Of a stretch of DNA of 64,000 bases, positions 17,368 to 26,304 are shown one piece after another. The notes under the pieces were generated by a model. The model saw only the letters and a program-made list of their open reading frames with translations. It was not told the DNA's origin and ran no database searches. The DNA is from Faecalibacterium prausnitzii (GTDB lineage: Bacteria; Bacillota; Clostridia; Oscillospirales; Ruminococcaceae): assembly GCF_003287405.1 (NCBI RefSeq), contig NZ_PRLD01000008.1, positions 84,753-148,752 of the forward strand, given 5' to 3'. A program made the translations under genes and the position numbers. The first letter of the stretch is position 1. Every line of letters starts with the position of its first letter.

Positions 17368-17444
17368 CTCTGTTTTTGCACTATTTCTTTGTGCTAGTTG
17401 CTATCGCATTTTTATTTTGCAACAGCCCCAAACATAAGAATATA

Positions 17445-17609
17445 TTTTCCGCTGAAGATTGCCAGAGTGCAACGACAACGACCGCCGCCAGTGGCGGAAA
17501 CAGGGAGGAGTTGTTGGGGCAGCGGCCAGCAAGACGCAAGTGCCACCCAAGGCACGAAGCGGATGCTGGGTGCCGCAACCCGATAGCTGAGGCCATTTCC
17601 AATCGTCCC
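17445..17609 (+). repeat. Composite repeat family 2, divergent copy with enlarged centre
   Basis: The ends TTTTCCGCTGA and ATTTCCAATCGTCCC match the family, but the middle is about 110 bp longer than in other copies and GC-rich with several small hairpins. The 17075-17622 gap otherwise holds only the promoter and hairpin listed. Confidence 0.55.
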
Positions 17610-17622
17610 GCGCCAAAGGCTT

Positions 17623-19392
17623 TTATTTTACTACCCTTGCAAACTCTGCGGCAAGGGCGGCGTTCACCGAGCGGACGGCGTTAGCGTCCGGCTTGATGGC
17701 GGTGCGGTCGTAGGTGAACAGCCCGTTCACCTCGTCCTCCACGTCGGTCAGCTGGGTGTATACCAGCGCCGAAAGCCCCTTTTGCAGCTGCGGCAGCACC
17801 GTGCCCAGCTGCATTTTTTTGTACCGGGCGGTCAGCTCCTCCCGGCTTTTGGCTGTGCCGTAGCCGTAGGTCCTGCGGGGCGGCTCGTGCCCGGGCATAG
17901 GCCACGCAATGCCGCCGTACTCGCTCAGCGCCACGGTGCGTGTCTGCGGGCGCACCCGCAAAGGGTAGAAGTAGTTGTGCAGGGAGTATACATCCCCGCC
18001 GCCCTGATCGTACCAGCCGCTGGCTTCGTCTACAAGGCGGGTGTCGTCCAGCGTACGGATTGCCTGCACTGCCCCGGCGGCATCGTACTGTCCCCAGCCC
18101 TCATTGAAGGGCACCCAGCAGCCCACGCAGGGGTGGCAGCGCAGCGCCTGCACCGTATCTGCCAGCTCCCGGCGGTATTCTTCCCGGCTGCTTTCGCTGC
18201 CCCGGCTCAGTAGTCCCCACAGCGCCGCCTTGTCCGGCAGGCGGCGCATAAGCGGCTGCAAAACATTGGTCAGGTAGGTGACGAACCACAGGTTATACTT
18301 GCTGCCGCCGTTGACCATATCCTGCCATACCACAAGACCCAGCTTGTCGCAGTGGTAGTACCAGCGCTGCGGCTCAAGCTTTGCGTGCTTGCGCAGCAGG
18401 TTGTAGCCCAGCGCCTTTACCTCGCTCAGCTCCCGCTCCACCGCCGCATCCGAAGGCGGGGTGTACAGCCCCTCCGGCCAGTAGCCCTGATCCAGCAGGC
18501 CGTTGAGCAGGATGGGCTTATCGTTCAGGCAAAAGCGCAGCACGCCCCTTGCGTCCGGTGCGCAGCTCCACTTGCGCAGGGCAAAGTAGCTGTGCACAGT
18601 GTCGAACTGCTCTTCCTCTCCCTGCGTGGTGCCCACGGTCAAATCGTACAAAAAGGGTGTGTCCGGGCTCCATGGGAAGAAATACTCGTCCGCAATATGC
18701 AGCGTCACCGTGCCGTCTTGGTCGGCCTCGTCGCTGCCCCAGTCCTCGGCAATGGTCACACCCCCGGCGCGCACCACCGCCCACAGGTTCACCGCGCCGC
18801 CGGGCGCAGAGGTATGGGCTTTCACGGTCACGGTGCGGGCATCGTAGTCCGGCGTAACGGTGAGAGACTGGATGTAATTTTCCGGCACACGCTCCAGCCA
18901 GACCGTCTGCCAGATGCCGCTCTGCGCAGGGTAGAACATCCCGCCGGGCTGCAAGGTCTGCTTGCCCCGCGCCTGTGTGCCGTGGCCGGTGGGGTCCTGC
19001 ACCGCCACCCACAGGCTGTTGCGGCCTGTGCCGTTGAGCTGCGCGGTGATATCCAGCGTAAAGGGCCAGTAGCCGCCCCGGTGACCGCCCACCAGATGGC
19101 CGTTCACCTGCACGGCACAGGCGTAGTCCACTGCACCGAAATGCAGCAGCACCCGTCCGCCCGTCCCGGCGGGCGGCGCAAAGTACCGGTGATAGTGCAG
19201 CCACTGCCCAGGCTGCAATATGCGCCCCACCCCGGAGGCGCGGCACTCCGGCGCGTAGGGCACTAAGATCTCACCGTCCCAGCCCGCCGGGCGCTGTGCC
19301 GAAGCGGTGATGGCGTACTGCCACGGGCCGTTCAGGTTCTCGTAGCTGTCCCGGCGCATGGCCGGGCGGGGATATTCCGTCAGAGGGTGCAT
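17623..19392 (-). CDS. Glycoside hydrolase family 2 enzyme
   Basis: The 589-residue protein has the GH2 plan: a jelly-roll sugar-binding domain (about residues 20-170), an immunoglobulin-like domain (170-280) and a TIM barrel. The acid/base motif is FNEGWGQ (Glu431) and the probable nucleophile is in LSEYGG (Glu491). There is no signal peptide, so it acts on imported oligosaccharides. Substrate (beta-galactoside, glucuronide or mannoside) cannot be read from the sequence. The ATG at 19392 is preferred because the 95 codons before it run through repeat DNA. A possible extended -10 (TGCTAGAAT) lies just upstream. Confidence 0.88.
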   Translation of the reverse strand: MHPLTEYPRPAMRRDSYENLNGPWQYAITASAQRPAGWDGEILVPYAPECRASGVGRILQPGQWLHYHRYFAPPAGTGGRVLLHFGAVDYACAVQVNGHLVGGHRGGYWPFTLDITAQLNGTGRNSLWVAVQDPTGHGTQARGKQTLQPGGMFYPAQSGIWQTVWLERVPENYIQSLTVTPDYDARTVTVKAHTSAPGGAVNLWAVVRAGGVTIAEDWGSDEADQDGTVTLHIADEYFFPWSPDTPFLYDLTVGTTQGEEEQFDTVHSYFALRKWSCAPDARGVLRFCLNDKPILLNGLLDQGYWPEGLYTPPSDAAVERELSEVKALGYNLLRKHAKLEPQRWYYHCDKLGLVVWQDMVNGGSKYNLWFVTYLTNVLQPLMRRLPDKAALWGLLSRGSESSREEYRRELADTVQALRCHPCVGCWVPFNEGWGQYDAAGAVQAIRTLDDTRLVDEASGWYDQGGGDVYSLHNYFYPLRVRPQTRTVALSEYGGIAWPMPGHEPPRRTYGYGTAKSREELTARYKKMQLGTVLPQLQKGLSALVYTQLTDVEDEVNGLFTYDRTAIKPDANAVRSVNAALAAEFARVVK

Positions 19393-19498
19393 ACACTCAC
19401 CAGCCTTTTCTACTCGTTTGCTCCATTCTAGCACAGCCCGGGGCGTTTGTATACCGGGGAGCGGACGATTTTGAATGGCCGCCGCGGTGTGAAGCATC

Positions 19499-19632
19499 CT
19501 CGCCCTCTCAGGCGCTACGCGCCAGCTCTCCCAAAGGGAGAGCCTTTGGCAGTCCTCGCAAACTTCATCTCTTTGCCAAGGTCTCTCCCTTTGGGAGAGG
19601 TGGCATCGCATAGCGATGACGGAGAGGGCGAG
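19499..19632. repeat. Palindromic repeat family A, copy 3
   Basis: A 134-bp copy with CTCGCCCTCTC/GAGAGGGCGAG ends and both inner palindromes, between the GH2 gene and the ABC exporter. The 19393-19724 gap also holds the terminator at 19664. Confidence 0.85.
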
Positions 19633-19663
19633 CACGCTAAAAAAAACATTTTCACGGGAGATA

Positions 19664-19704
19664 AAAAGAGCCGCCACACGGCGGCATAGCTGTGCGGCGG
19701 CTTT
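19664..19704 (-). terminator. Intrinsic terminator of the ABC exporter operon
   Basis: GCCGCCGCACAG..CTGTGTGG-type stem followed by CTCTTTTTATC on the minus strand, 20 bp past the stop. Confidence 0.8.
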
Positions 19705-19724
19705 GTGAGAAGGTTGGAAATTGC

Positions 19725-21644
19725 TTAGTTTTCGGCCAGATTACCGGTATAAAGCTGGTAATACTTGCCCTTTTTGGCGATCAATTCATCGTGGCTGCCG
19801 CGCTCGATGATGCGGCCCTGCTCCAGCACCACGATGCAGTCTGCATTGCGGACGGTGGACAGGCGGTGCGCGATGACAAAGCTGGTGCGGCCGTACATCA
19901 GGCCGTCCATACCGCGCTGCACCAGCGCTTCGGTGCGGGTATCAATGGAGGAGGTCGCCTCGTCCAAAATCAGCACCGGCGGGTCTGCCACGGCTGCGCG
20001 GGCAATGGCAAGCAGCTGGCGCTGTCCCTGTGAGAGGTTGGCGCCATCGCCGGTCAGCATGGTGTTATAGCCCTCCGGCAGACGCTTGATAAAGCCGTCG
20101 GCGTTGGCAAGACGGGCGGCGGCGATGCACTCCTCATCGGTGGCCTCCAGCCGTCCGTAGCGGATGTTCTCCATCACCGTGCCGGTAAACAGGTGGGTGT
20201 CCTGCAGCACGATGCCCAGTGAGCGGCGCAGGTCGGCTTTTTTGATCTTATGGATGTTGATGCCGTCATAGCGGATCTTGCCCTCCTGAATATCGTAGAA
20301 ACGGTTGATCAGGTTGGTGATGGTAGTCTTGCCCGCACCGGTAGAGCCGACAAAGGCGATCTTCTGCCCCGGACGGCCGTACAGGTTGATGTCGTGCAGC
20401 ACCGTCTTTTCCGGCACATAGCCAAAGTCCACGTCCGTAAAGGTGATATCGCCCGCCAGCTTGTGGTAGGTGGTAGTGCCATCGTGGTGGGGGTGCTTCC
20501 ACGCCCAGATGCCGGTGCGCTCGTTCGTCTCCACCAGCTGGTCGTTGCGGTCGTACTTGGCGTTCACCAGCGTCACATAGCCCTCGTCGGTCTCGCTGGG
20601 CTCGTCCATCATCTTGAAGATGCGCTCGGCACCGGCCAGTGCCATGATGACGCTGTTGGCCTGCATGGACACCTGACTGATGGGCATATTGAAGCCCTTG
20701 TTCAGGCTGAGGAAAGCCACCACGGTGCCAAGGGTCATGCCGCTAACGCCGCCCACAGCCATGGCTGCACCAGTCAGTGCGCAGATGGCATAGCTGATGT
20801 TGCCCAGCTGGGCGTTGACCGGCATCATAATGTTGGAGAAGGCGTTGGCCTGCTTGGCGCTTTCCTTCAGCTGGTCGTTCAACTCACGGAAGCCGGCAAG
20901 GGTCTGCTGCTCGTGGGTGAACACCTTGACCACCTTCTGGCCTTCCATCATCTCCTCGATGTAGCCGTTCACCTTGCCCAGATCCCGCTGCTGCTGGATG
21001 AAGTACTTGGAAGAGCTTTTTGCGATCTGCTTGGAGCAGAACAGCATCAGCGCCACCATGAGCATGGTAACGATGGTCAGCTGCCAGCTGAGCATACACA
21101 TACTGAAGAACACCGACACGATGGTGATGACGCTGGACACCAGCTGCGGGATGCTCTGGCTGAGCATCTGGCGCAGGGTATCCACATCGTTGGTGTACAC
21201 GGACATGATATCGCCGTGGGGATGGGTGTCAAAATACCGGATGGGCAGGCTTTCCATGTGGGTGAACAGCTTGGTGCGCAGATTGCGCAGCGTGCCCTGC
21301 GTTACGTTGACCATGATGCGGGCGTTGGCCCATGCGGCCAGAATGCCCACAAGGTAGATGCAGCACATCCGCACCAGTGCACCGGCCAGCGGTGCAAAGC
21401 TGGGGTCCTGCTGGCGGGTCATGGGCACGATGTAATCGTCCATCAAAGTCTGCAAGAACAGGCTGGCCTGCACATTGGCCAGCGCGCTGACCACAATGCA
21501 GATCAGCACAAGGATGCAGTGGGGCAGATAGTTGCGGAACACCTCATCCATAATGCGCTTCAGCAGCTTGCCCGGGTTTTCCACCTTGGGGCGCGGCCCC
21601 CGTGCGCCCCGCGGGCCGGGGCCATGTACTTCTTTTACTGCCAT
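19725..21644 (-). CDS. ABC exporter subunit with canonical ATPase site
   Basis: The 639-residue fused permease-ATPase has six predicted transmembrane helices in residues 35-330 and an ATPase domain with Walker A GSTGAGKTT, signature LSQGQRQ and Walker B LILDEATSSID, so the catalytic glutamate is present. Between the two domains is a roughly 45-residue insertion (VETNERTGIWAWKHPHHDG) that I know from other clostridial exporters. It partners with the upstream gene, whose stop overlaps its start. A drug or lipid/peptide exporter is likely; substrate is unknown. Confidence 0.92.
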   Translation of the reverse strand: MAVKEVHGPGPRGARGPRPKVENPGKLLKRIMDEVFRNYLPHCILVLICIVVSALANVQASLFLQTLMDDYIVPMTRQQDPSFAPLAGALVRMCCIYLVGILAAWANARIMVNVTQGTLRNLRTKLFTHMESLPIRYFDTHPHGDIMSVYTNDVDTLRQMLSQSIPQLVSSVITIVSVFFSMCMLSWQLTIVTMLMVALMLFCSKQIAKSSSKYFIQQQRDLGKVNGYIEEMMEGQKVVKVFTHEQQTLAGFRELNDQLKESAKQANAFSNIMMPVNAQLGNISYAICALTGAAMAVGGVSGMTLGTVVAFLSLNKGFNMPISQVSMQANSVIMALAGAERIFKMMDEPSETDEGYVTLVNAKYDRNDQLVETNERTGIWAWKHPHHDGTTTYHKLAGDITFTDVDFGYVPEKTVLHDINLYGRPGQKIAFVGSTGAGKTTITNLINRFYDIQEGKIRYDGINIHKIKKADLRRSLGIVLQDTHLFTGTVMENIRYGRLEATDEECIAAARLANADGFIKRLPEGYNTMLTGDGANLSQGQRQLLAIARAAVADPPVLILDEATSSIDTRTEALVQRGMDGLMYGRTSFVIAHRLSTVRNADCIVVLEQGRIIERGSHDELIAKKGKYYQLYTGNLAEN

Positions 21645-23395
21645 TACTGCGCACCTCCCTGCTTGTCAAAATCGCCGCCGCCCTGCGTCTGGCTGTTGTA
21701 GACCTCCTGATAGATGGCGTTGGTCGCCAGCAGCTCCGCATGGGTGCCCAGACCGTTGATCTGGCCGTTATCCAGCACCAGAATGCGGTCTGCATCCTGC
21801 ACCGAGGAGATACGCTGTGCAATGATGATTTTGGTCGTGCCGGGGATCTCTTCCCGGAAGGCCTTGCGGATCTTGGCATCGGTCGCGGTGTCCACGGCGC
21901 TGGTGGAGTCATCAAGGATCAGCACTTTGGGCTTGCGCAGCAGGGCGCGGGCGATGGTCAGGCGCTGCTTCTGGCCGCCGGACACGTTGGAGCCGCCCTG
22001 CTCGATCCATGTATTGTACTTATCCGGGAAGCGCTGGATGAATTCATCCGCGCAGGCCAGCTTTGCCATGCGGATGCACTCTTCCTCGGTGGCGTTGGCA
22101 TCGCCCCAGCGGAGGTTGTCCAGAATGGTGCCGCTGAACAGCACGTTCTTCTGCAGCACCATGGAGACCTCGCGGCGCAGCACGTCAAGGTTATAATCCC
22201 GCACGTCCACGCCGCCCACCCGCACGGTGCCGCTCTCGGCATCGTACAGACGGGGGATCAGCTGCACCAGACTGGATTTTGCACTGCCGGTGCCGCCGAT
22301 GATGCCCAGCGTCTCGCCGGGTTGGATGGTAAAGCTGATATCGTTCAGCACCGGCTGGCCGCTGCCGTGCTTATACTTGAAGGTAACATGGTCAAACTGG
22401 ATGCTGCCGTCTGCTACCTGCTGCACCGGCTGCTTTGCCGGGGGCAGGTCGGTGTGCTCGTCCAGCACCTCCACGATACGCTTGGCAGAGGCGGCGGACA
22501 TGGCGATCATGACAAAGGCCATGCTCAGCATCATCAGTGCCATGAGGATGTTCATGATATAGCCGAACAGGGCATTCAGCTGGCCGGTGGTAATGGCACC
22601 GTGCAGCACATACTTTGCGCCGAACCAGCTCAGCGCGATGTTGCAGCCGTACACTGCCACCAGCATGGCGGGGTTATTGAAGCTCAGGCGGCTTTCCGCG
22701 TTGACGAACTGCTTATACAGGCTCTCGCAGGCGGCAGTGTATTTTTCGTTTTCAAAGCCCTCGCGCACAAAGCTCTTGACCACGCGGATGGCAGAAACGT
22801 TCTCCTGCACCGAGGCGTTGAGGTTATCATAGTTCTTGAACACCCGGTCAAAGATGTGGAAGGTGGGGATCATAATGGCAGCCAGCACCGCCACCAGAAA
22901 AACCACCGCCACCACGAACACCAGCGACAGCGGGCCGCCGATGACCACGGCCATGAACATGGCAAACACCAGATGCACCGGAGCGCGCACGCACATCCGC
23001 AAAATCATCTGGAAGGCGTTCTGCACGTTGGTCACGTCGGTGGTCATGCGGGTGACAAGACCTGCCGTGGAGAATTTGTCGATGTTGGAAAAAGAATAAT
23101 GCTGGATATTTTCATACATGGCATCGCGCAGATTTCCGGCAAAGCCGGTGGATGCCTCGGCGGCGTATTTGCCCGCCAGCACGCCCAGCACCAGCGCAAT
23201 GGCTGCCACCAGAAAGGTAAGCAGGCCATAGCGGATGATGGCGTTCATATCGCCCTTTTCAATGCCCTGGTCGATGATAAAGGCCATGATGGTGGGCAGC
23301 AGCACATCCATAATGGCTTCCAGAGCCGCAAAGAGCGGTGTCTTGATCGAGGCGGCTTTATACTCGCCCAGATGCGACACAAGCTTTTTGATCAT
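21644..23395 (-). CDS. ABC exporter subunit with degenerate ATPase site
   Basis: The 583-residue permease-ATPase carries Walker A GGTGSAKSS (Ala in place of the Gly before Lys), signature VSGGQKQ and Walker B LILDDSTSAVD, with Asp where the catalytic Glu should be. This is the hallmark of the non-canonical half of heterodimeric exporters such as LmrCD or BmrCD. CAGGAGGG lies 7 bp before the ATG. It is the first gene after the MarR regulator, and its stop codon overlaps the partner start by one base. Confidence 0.92.
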   Translation of the reverse strand: MIKKLVSHLGEYKAASIKTPLFAALEAIMDVLLPTIMAFIIDQGIEKGDMNAIIRYGLLTFLVAAIALVLGVLAGKYAAEASTGFAGNLRDAMYENIQHYSFSNIDKFSTAGLVTRMTTDVTNVQNAFQMILRMCVRAPVHLVFAMFMAVVIGGPLSLVFVVAVVFLVAVLAAIMIPTFHIFDRVFKNYDNLNASVQENVSAIRVVKSFVREGFENEKYTAACESLYKQFVNAESRLSFNNPAMLVAVYGCNIALSWFGAKYVLHGAITTGQLNALFGYIMNILMALMMLSMAFVMIAMSAASAKRIVEVLDEHTDLPPAKQPVQQVADGSIQFDHVTFKYKHGSGQPVLNDISFTIQPGETLGIIGGTGSAKSSLVQLIPRLYDAESGTVRVGGVDVRDYNLDVLRREVSMVLQKNVLFSGTILDNLRWGDANATEEECIRMAKLACADEFIQRFPDKYNTWIEQGGSNVSGGQKQRLTIARALLRKPKVLILDDSTSAVDTATDAKIRKAFREEIPGTTKIIIAQRISSVQDADRILVLDNGQINGLGTHAELLATNAIYQEVYNSQTQGGGDFDKQGGAQ

Positions 23396-23429
23396 CTGAG
23401 TTCCCTCCTGTTTGAATTTATTTGTTTGT

Positions 23430-23466
23430 TACAAAACAATTTTATACAAAACAATTTAAATGTCAA
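23430..23466 (-). promoter_or_regulatory. Promoter of ABC exporter with two direct-repeat operators
   Basis: On the minus strand TTGACA, 16-bp spacer, TAAAAT. Two tandem copies of AAATTGTTTTGTA-type sequence with a 15-bp period (TACAAAACAATTT on plus, at 23430 and 23445) fill the spacer and cover the -10, an ideal position for repression by the MarR protein encoded immediately upstream. Confidence 0.6.
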
Positions 23467-23536
23467 GACGTTTCGTAAAATGTTCATAATTACTAATCTA
23501 ACAAGCCTTTTTTCGGCGCTTTGACGGAAAAGGTCG

Positions 23537-24019
23537 TTATTTTAACGCCTCCCGCAGCTTGTTCAGCAGCCGCAGCAGCTCTGCGTTCTCCTCCTCGGTC
23601 AGCAGTCCGGCCACATAATCGTCGGTCTGGTGGAAGGAAAGCAGGGTCTTTTCGTGCCGTTGGATGCCCTCCTCGGTCAAAACCAGCTGCTTGAGCCGGG
23701 CATCCTGCGGCACGTTCAGCCGCTGGATGTAGCCCTTGCGCTCCATCAGCTGCAAAATGTTGGTCACGGTGGAGCGGGTGATGGAAAACTCCCGCTCGAT
23801 GTCCCGCTGGAACACCGGCTCGTCCCGGTGGCGGTAGAGATACTCGATGATCCACCCGTGCATGGGGGTGGTCTGCTCTACCCCGTTGGCGCGGGAAAAC
23901 TGGTTCAGCCTGCGGAAGATCAGGTTATCCACCCGGCGCAGCTGGGCGGGAATGACCTGCGGCCCATCCCACGGCGGGTCCAGCTTGCAGTGCTCTTCAA
24001 TAGGGTGCTGTGTACACAT
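23537..24019 (-). CDS. MarR-family regulator of the ABC exporter
   Basis: The 160-residue protein has MarR architecture: N-terminal dimerisation helices, winged helix with FQRDIEREFSITRSTVTNILQLMERKGYIQR (about residues 70-100), and the wing motif DARLKQLVLTEEG. The start at MCTQHPIEEH follows GAGGAAAAAC. It lies 140 bp upstream of the exporter genes, same strand, with its own promoter, and likely represses both units until a toxic compound binds. Inducer is unknown. Confidence 0.87.
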   Translation of the reverse strand: MCTQHPIEEHCKLDPPWDGPQVIPAQLRRVDNLIFRRLNQFSRANGVEQTTPMHGWIIEYLYRHRDEPVFQRDIEREFSITRSTVTNILQLMERKGYIQRLNVPQDARLKQLVLTEEGIQRHEKTLLSFHQTDDYVAGLLTEEENAELLRLLNKLREALK

Positions 24020-24052
24020 AATGTTTTTCCTCTGTTCAAGTTGTTCGATGTG

Positions 24053-24102
24053 AAACTGTTTGATACAGTACATATTTTAACCGTGCCCGCACCGATTGTC
24101 AA
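24053..24102 (-). promoter_or_regulatory. Promoter and possible operator of the marR gene
   Basis: TTGACA, 17-bp spacer, TAAAAT on the minus strand. Just downstream is the dyad ACTGTATCAAACAGT, a candidate autoregulatory site that differs from the exporter operator sequence. Confidence 0.65.
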
Positions 24103-24146
24103 GAGGACAGCGCAAGGTTTTGGGGCAGGCAGGCTGCACCGAAACA

Positions 24147-24180
24147 AAAGACCGCCGACGGTTTCCCTTCGGCGGTCTTT
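24147..24180 (-). terminator. Intrinsic terminator of the sugar ABC ATPase gene
   Basis: AAAGACCGCCGA pairs with a matching arm TCGGCGGTCTTT and is followed by T-rich sequence on the minus strand. Confidence 0.85.
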
Positions 24181-24218
24181 CGTATGATAGGAGGATCAAA
24201 AATGATCTTTGCTAAGTC

Positions 24219-25334
24219 TTAGTTCAGGATGGTCAGCTCGGTCTCGATGTCGAACAGGTGGATCTTGTGGGGATCGAAAGCGACGCGGACGGTGTCTCCG
24301 TTGCGAGCCTTGGAGGTGGGAGCAACGCGGGCGGTCATCTTGTTGCCCTTGTACTCCAGATACAGGTAGATCTCAGCGCCCATCATTTCGGAAACATCGA
24401 CCTGAGCATCCAGCTGGCAGTCGGTGTGCTTTGCCATAAACTCGGGCTCGTCGTCGATATCCTCGGGACGGACGCCCATCTTGATCTTCTTGCCAACGTA
24501 GGAATCCAGCTTGCCGTCGGCGGTCTTTTCCTTGGGCAGGGGGATCACGTCGCCGCCCAGATCAACACCGTACAGATCGCCCTTCTTGATCAGGGTGCCG
24601 TCCAGGAAGTTCATCTGGGGGCTGCCGATGAAGCCTGCAACGAACATATTGCAGGGCATATCGTACAGGTTCTGCGGGGTATCGACCTGCTGGATGATGC
24701 CGTCCTTCATGACAACGATACGGTCGCCCATGGTCATAGCCTCGGTCTGGTCGTGGGTAACGTAGATGAAGGTGGTAGCCAGCTTCTTGTGCAGCTTGAT
24801 GATCTCGGTACGCATGGAGGTACGCAGCTTAGCATCCAGGTTGGACAGGGGCTCGTCCAGCAGGAAGACTGCCGGGTTACGAACCATTGCACGACCCAGA
24901 GCAACACGCTGACGCTGACCACCGGACAGAGCCTTGGGCTTGCGGTCCAGCAGGTGCTCGATCTCCAGGATCTTAGCAGCCTCGTGCACGCGCTTGTCGA
25001 TCTCGTCCTTCGGGGTCTTGCGCAGTTCCAGACCGAAAGCGATGTTCTTGTAAACGGTCATGTGGGGGTACAGAGCGTAGCTCTGGAACACCATGGCGAT
25101 ATCACGATCCTTCGGGGGAACGTCGTTGATCAGACGGCCGCCGATGTACATCTCGCCCTTGGAGATCTCCTCCAGACCGGCGATCATACGCAGGGTGGTG
25201 GACTTGCCGCAGCCAGAAGGGCCGACGAAGATGATGAATTCCTTATCCTGGATCTCCAAGTTGAAGTCGGTAACAGACGGGGCAGTTGCGCCCGGATAGA
25301 TCTTGTAGATGTGCTGGCAGCTAATGGAAGCCAT
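24219..25334 (-). CDS. Sugar ABC importer ATPase, MsmX/UgpC type
   Basis: The 371-residue ATPase has Walker [10 protein letters not shown], signature LSGGQRQR, Walker [13 protein letters not shown], the H-loop [13 protein letters not shown], and a C-terminal regulatory OB-fold domain (VGVRPEDI-like segment, then TELTILN). This is the MalK/MsmX/UgpC subfamily that powers carbohydrate importers. No permease or binding protein is adjacent, so it is an orphan ATPase probably shared by several importers, as MsmX is in Bacillus. A divergent AraC gene shares its upstream region. Confidence 0.93.
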   Translation of the reverse strand: MASISCQHIYKIYPGATAPSVTDFNLEIQDKEFIIFVGPSGCGKSTTLRMIAGLEEISKGEMYIGGRLINDVPPKDRDIAMVFQSYALYPHMTVYKNIAFGLELRKTPKDEIDKRVHEAAKILEIEHLLDRKPKALSGGQRQRVALGRAMVRNPAVFLLDEPLSNLDAKLRTSMRTEIIKLHKKLATTFIYVTHDQTEAMTMGDRIVVMKDGIIQQVDTPQNLYDMPCNMFVAGFIGSPQMNFLDGTLIKKGDLYGVDLGGDVIPLPKEKTADGKLDSYVGKKIKMGVRPEDIDDEPEFMAKHTDCQLDAQVDVSEMMGAEIYLYLEYKGNKMTARVAPTSKARNGDTVRVAFDPHKIHLFDIETELTILN

Positions 25335-25398
25335 AATCGTTATCCTCCGTAAATATTTGGTGTTTCACGCCCTTGACGGCGTGTTGTTTCGTTGGTAC

Positions 25399-25405
25399 TA
25401 TAATA
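25399..25405. promoter_or_regulatory. Overlapping divergent -10 elements
   Basis: TATAAT on the plus strand (25399-25404) overlaps TGTTATTAT, an extended -10, on the minus strand. The araC and ATPase promoters thus appear to occupy the same DNA. -35 boxes are weak on both sides (TTGACG 20 bp away on plus). Confidence 0.4.
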
Positions 25406-25458
25406 ACAGATAATTTTGTGATATAAAATAGCATTTTATTGATTAGAGGTGTCAGATA

Positions 25459-26304
25459 TTGCTGTTTGACTGGAACACCATCGCCGCACCGGCTGCGCTG
25501 CTGGATGTGCAGCTTTCCGCGCCCCGCACCCTGACCGGCGAGGGGCTGTGGGTCTGCCTTGTTTCCAGCGGCAGATGCACGGCTTCCCTGCCCGGGGCGT
25601 CTGCCGCGCCCGCCGGCTCTGTGCTGGTGCTGCCGCCGCAGTCCGCTGCGGCGGGGCATCTGATCTTGAGCCGTGCCCCGCTCACCCTGACCCCGGAGGA
25701 CAACTGCCACCTGTTGTGCGTCCAGCTGACCGGACAGGCCAGCACGCAGTTTTTAAACGGCCTGCGGGAGCTGCCCTACCTTGCCAAAGGCGAGACCTGC
25801 CCTGCCGCCGCTGAGCTGATGGGGCGGCTTGCCGAGGAAAAGCCCACCCACAGCCGTGCCCGCAGCCAGCTGGCCTTTGCCCTGCTGTGTGAGTTGGCGG
25901 ATGCCGACAGCGCCGCGCCAGCCCTGCCGCCGCTGGTGCAGGCCGCCATTGAGGATATCCGCGCCAACTATGCCGGGCTGTACGGCGTGGAGGAGCTCAG
26001 CGAGCGGCTGGGCGTCTCCAAAAGCCATCTGGTGCGCACCTTTACCGCCGCCGTAGGCGTGCCGCCGGGCAAGTACCTGACCACCGTGCGCATCGAAGCC
26101 GCACAGCGGCTGCTGCTGCACCGGGAGTACACGCTGGACGTGGTGGCAAGCCTGTGCGGCTTTTCCGGGGCCAACTACCTGTGCCGGGTATTCAAAAAAG
26201 AAACCGGCCAGTCCCCTGCACAATGGCGGGCACTGACCGGTCGCGCCGCACAGGCCGGGCTTACACCCGAGGAGACCATGCGGGAACAGGAGATGTATAT
26301 TTAA
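25459..26304 (+). CDS. AraC-family transcriptional regulator
   Basis: The 281-residue protein has an N-terminal cupin-like sensing domain (residues 1-150) and two helix-turn-helix motifs in a C-terminal AraC domain (GVEELSERLGVSKSHLVRTF and VASLCGFSGANYLCRVFKKETGQSP). The start is TTG, 8 bp after AGAGGTG; no ATG fits. Position divergent from the sugar ATPase suggests control of carbohydrate uptake. Its stop codon overlaps that of the convergent MATE gene, with no terminator between them. Confidence 0.9.
   Translation: MLFDWNTIAAPAALLDVQLSAPRTLTGEGLWVCLVSSGRCTASLPGASAAPAGSVLVLPPQSAAAGHLILSRAPLTLTPEDNCHLLCVQLTGQASTQFLNGLRELPYLAKGETCPAAAELMGRLAEEKPTHSRARSQLAFALLCELADADSAAPALPPLVQAAIEDIRANYAGLYGVEELSERLGVSKSHLVRTFTAAVGVPPGKYLTTVRIEAAQRLLLHREYTLDVVASLCGFSGANYLCRVFKKETGQSPAQWRALTGRAAQAGLTPEETMREQEMYI

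Noticed and set aside
24053..24102. Search for CIRCE or heat-shock sites near the chaperone-type genes
   Set aside because: No TTAGCACTC-N9-GAGTGCTAA inverted repeat was seen near dnaK or elsewhere in the window.
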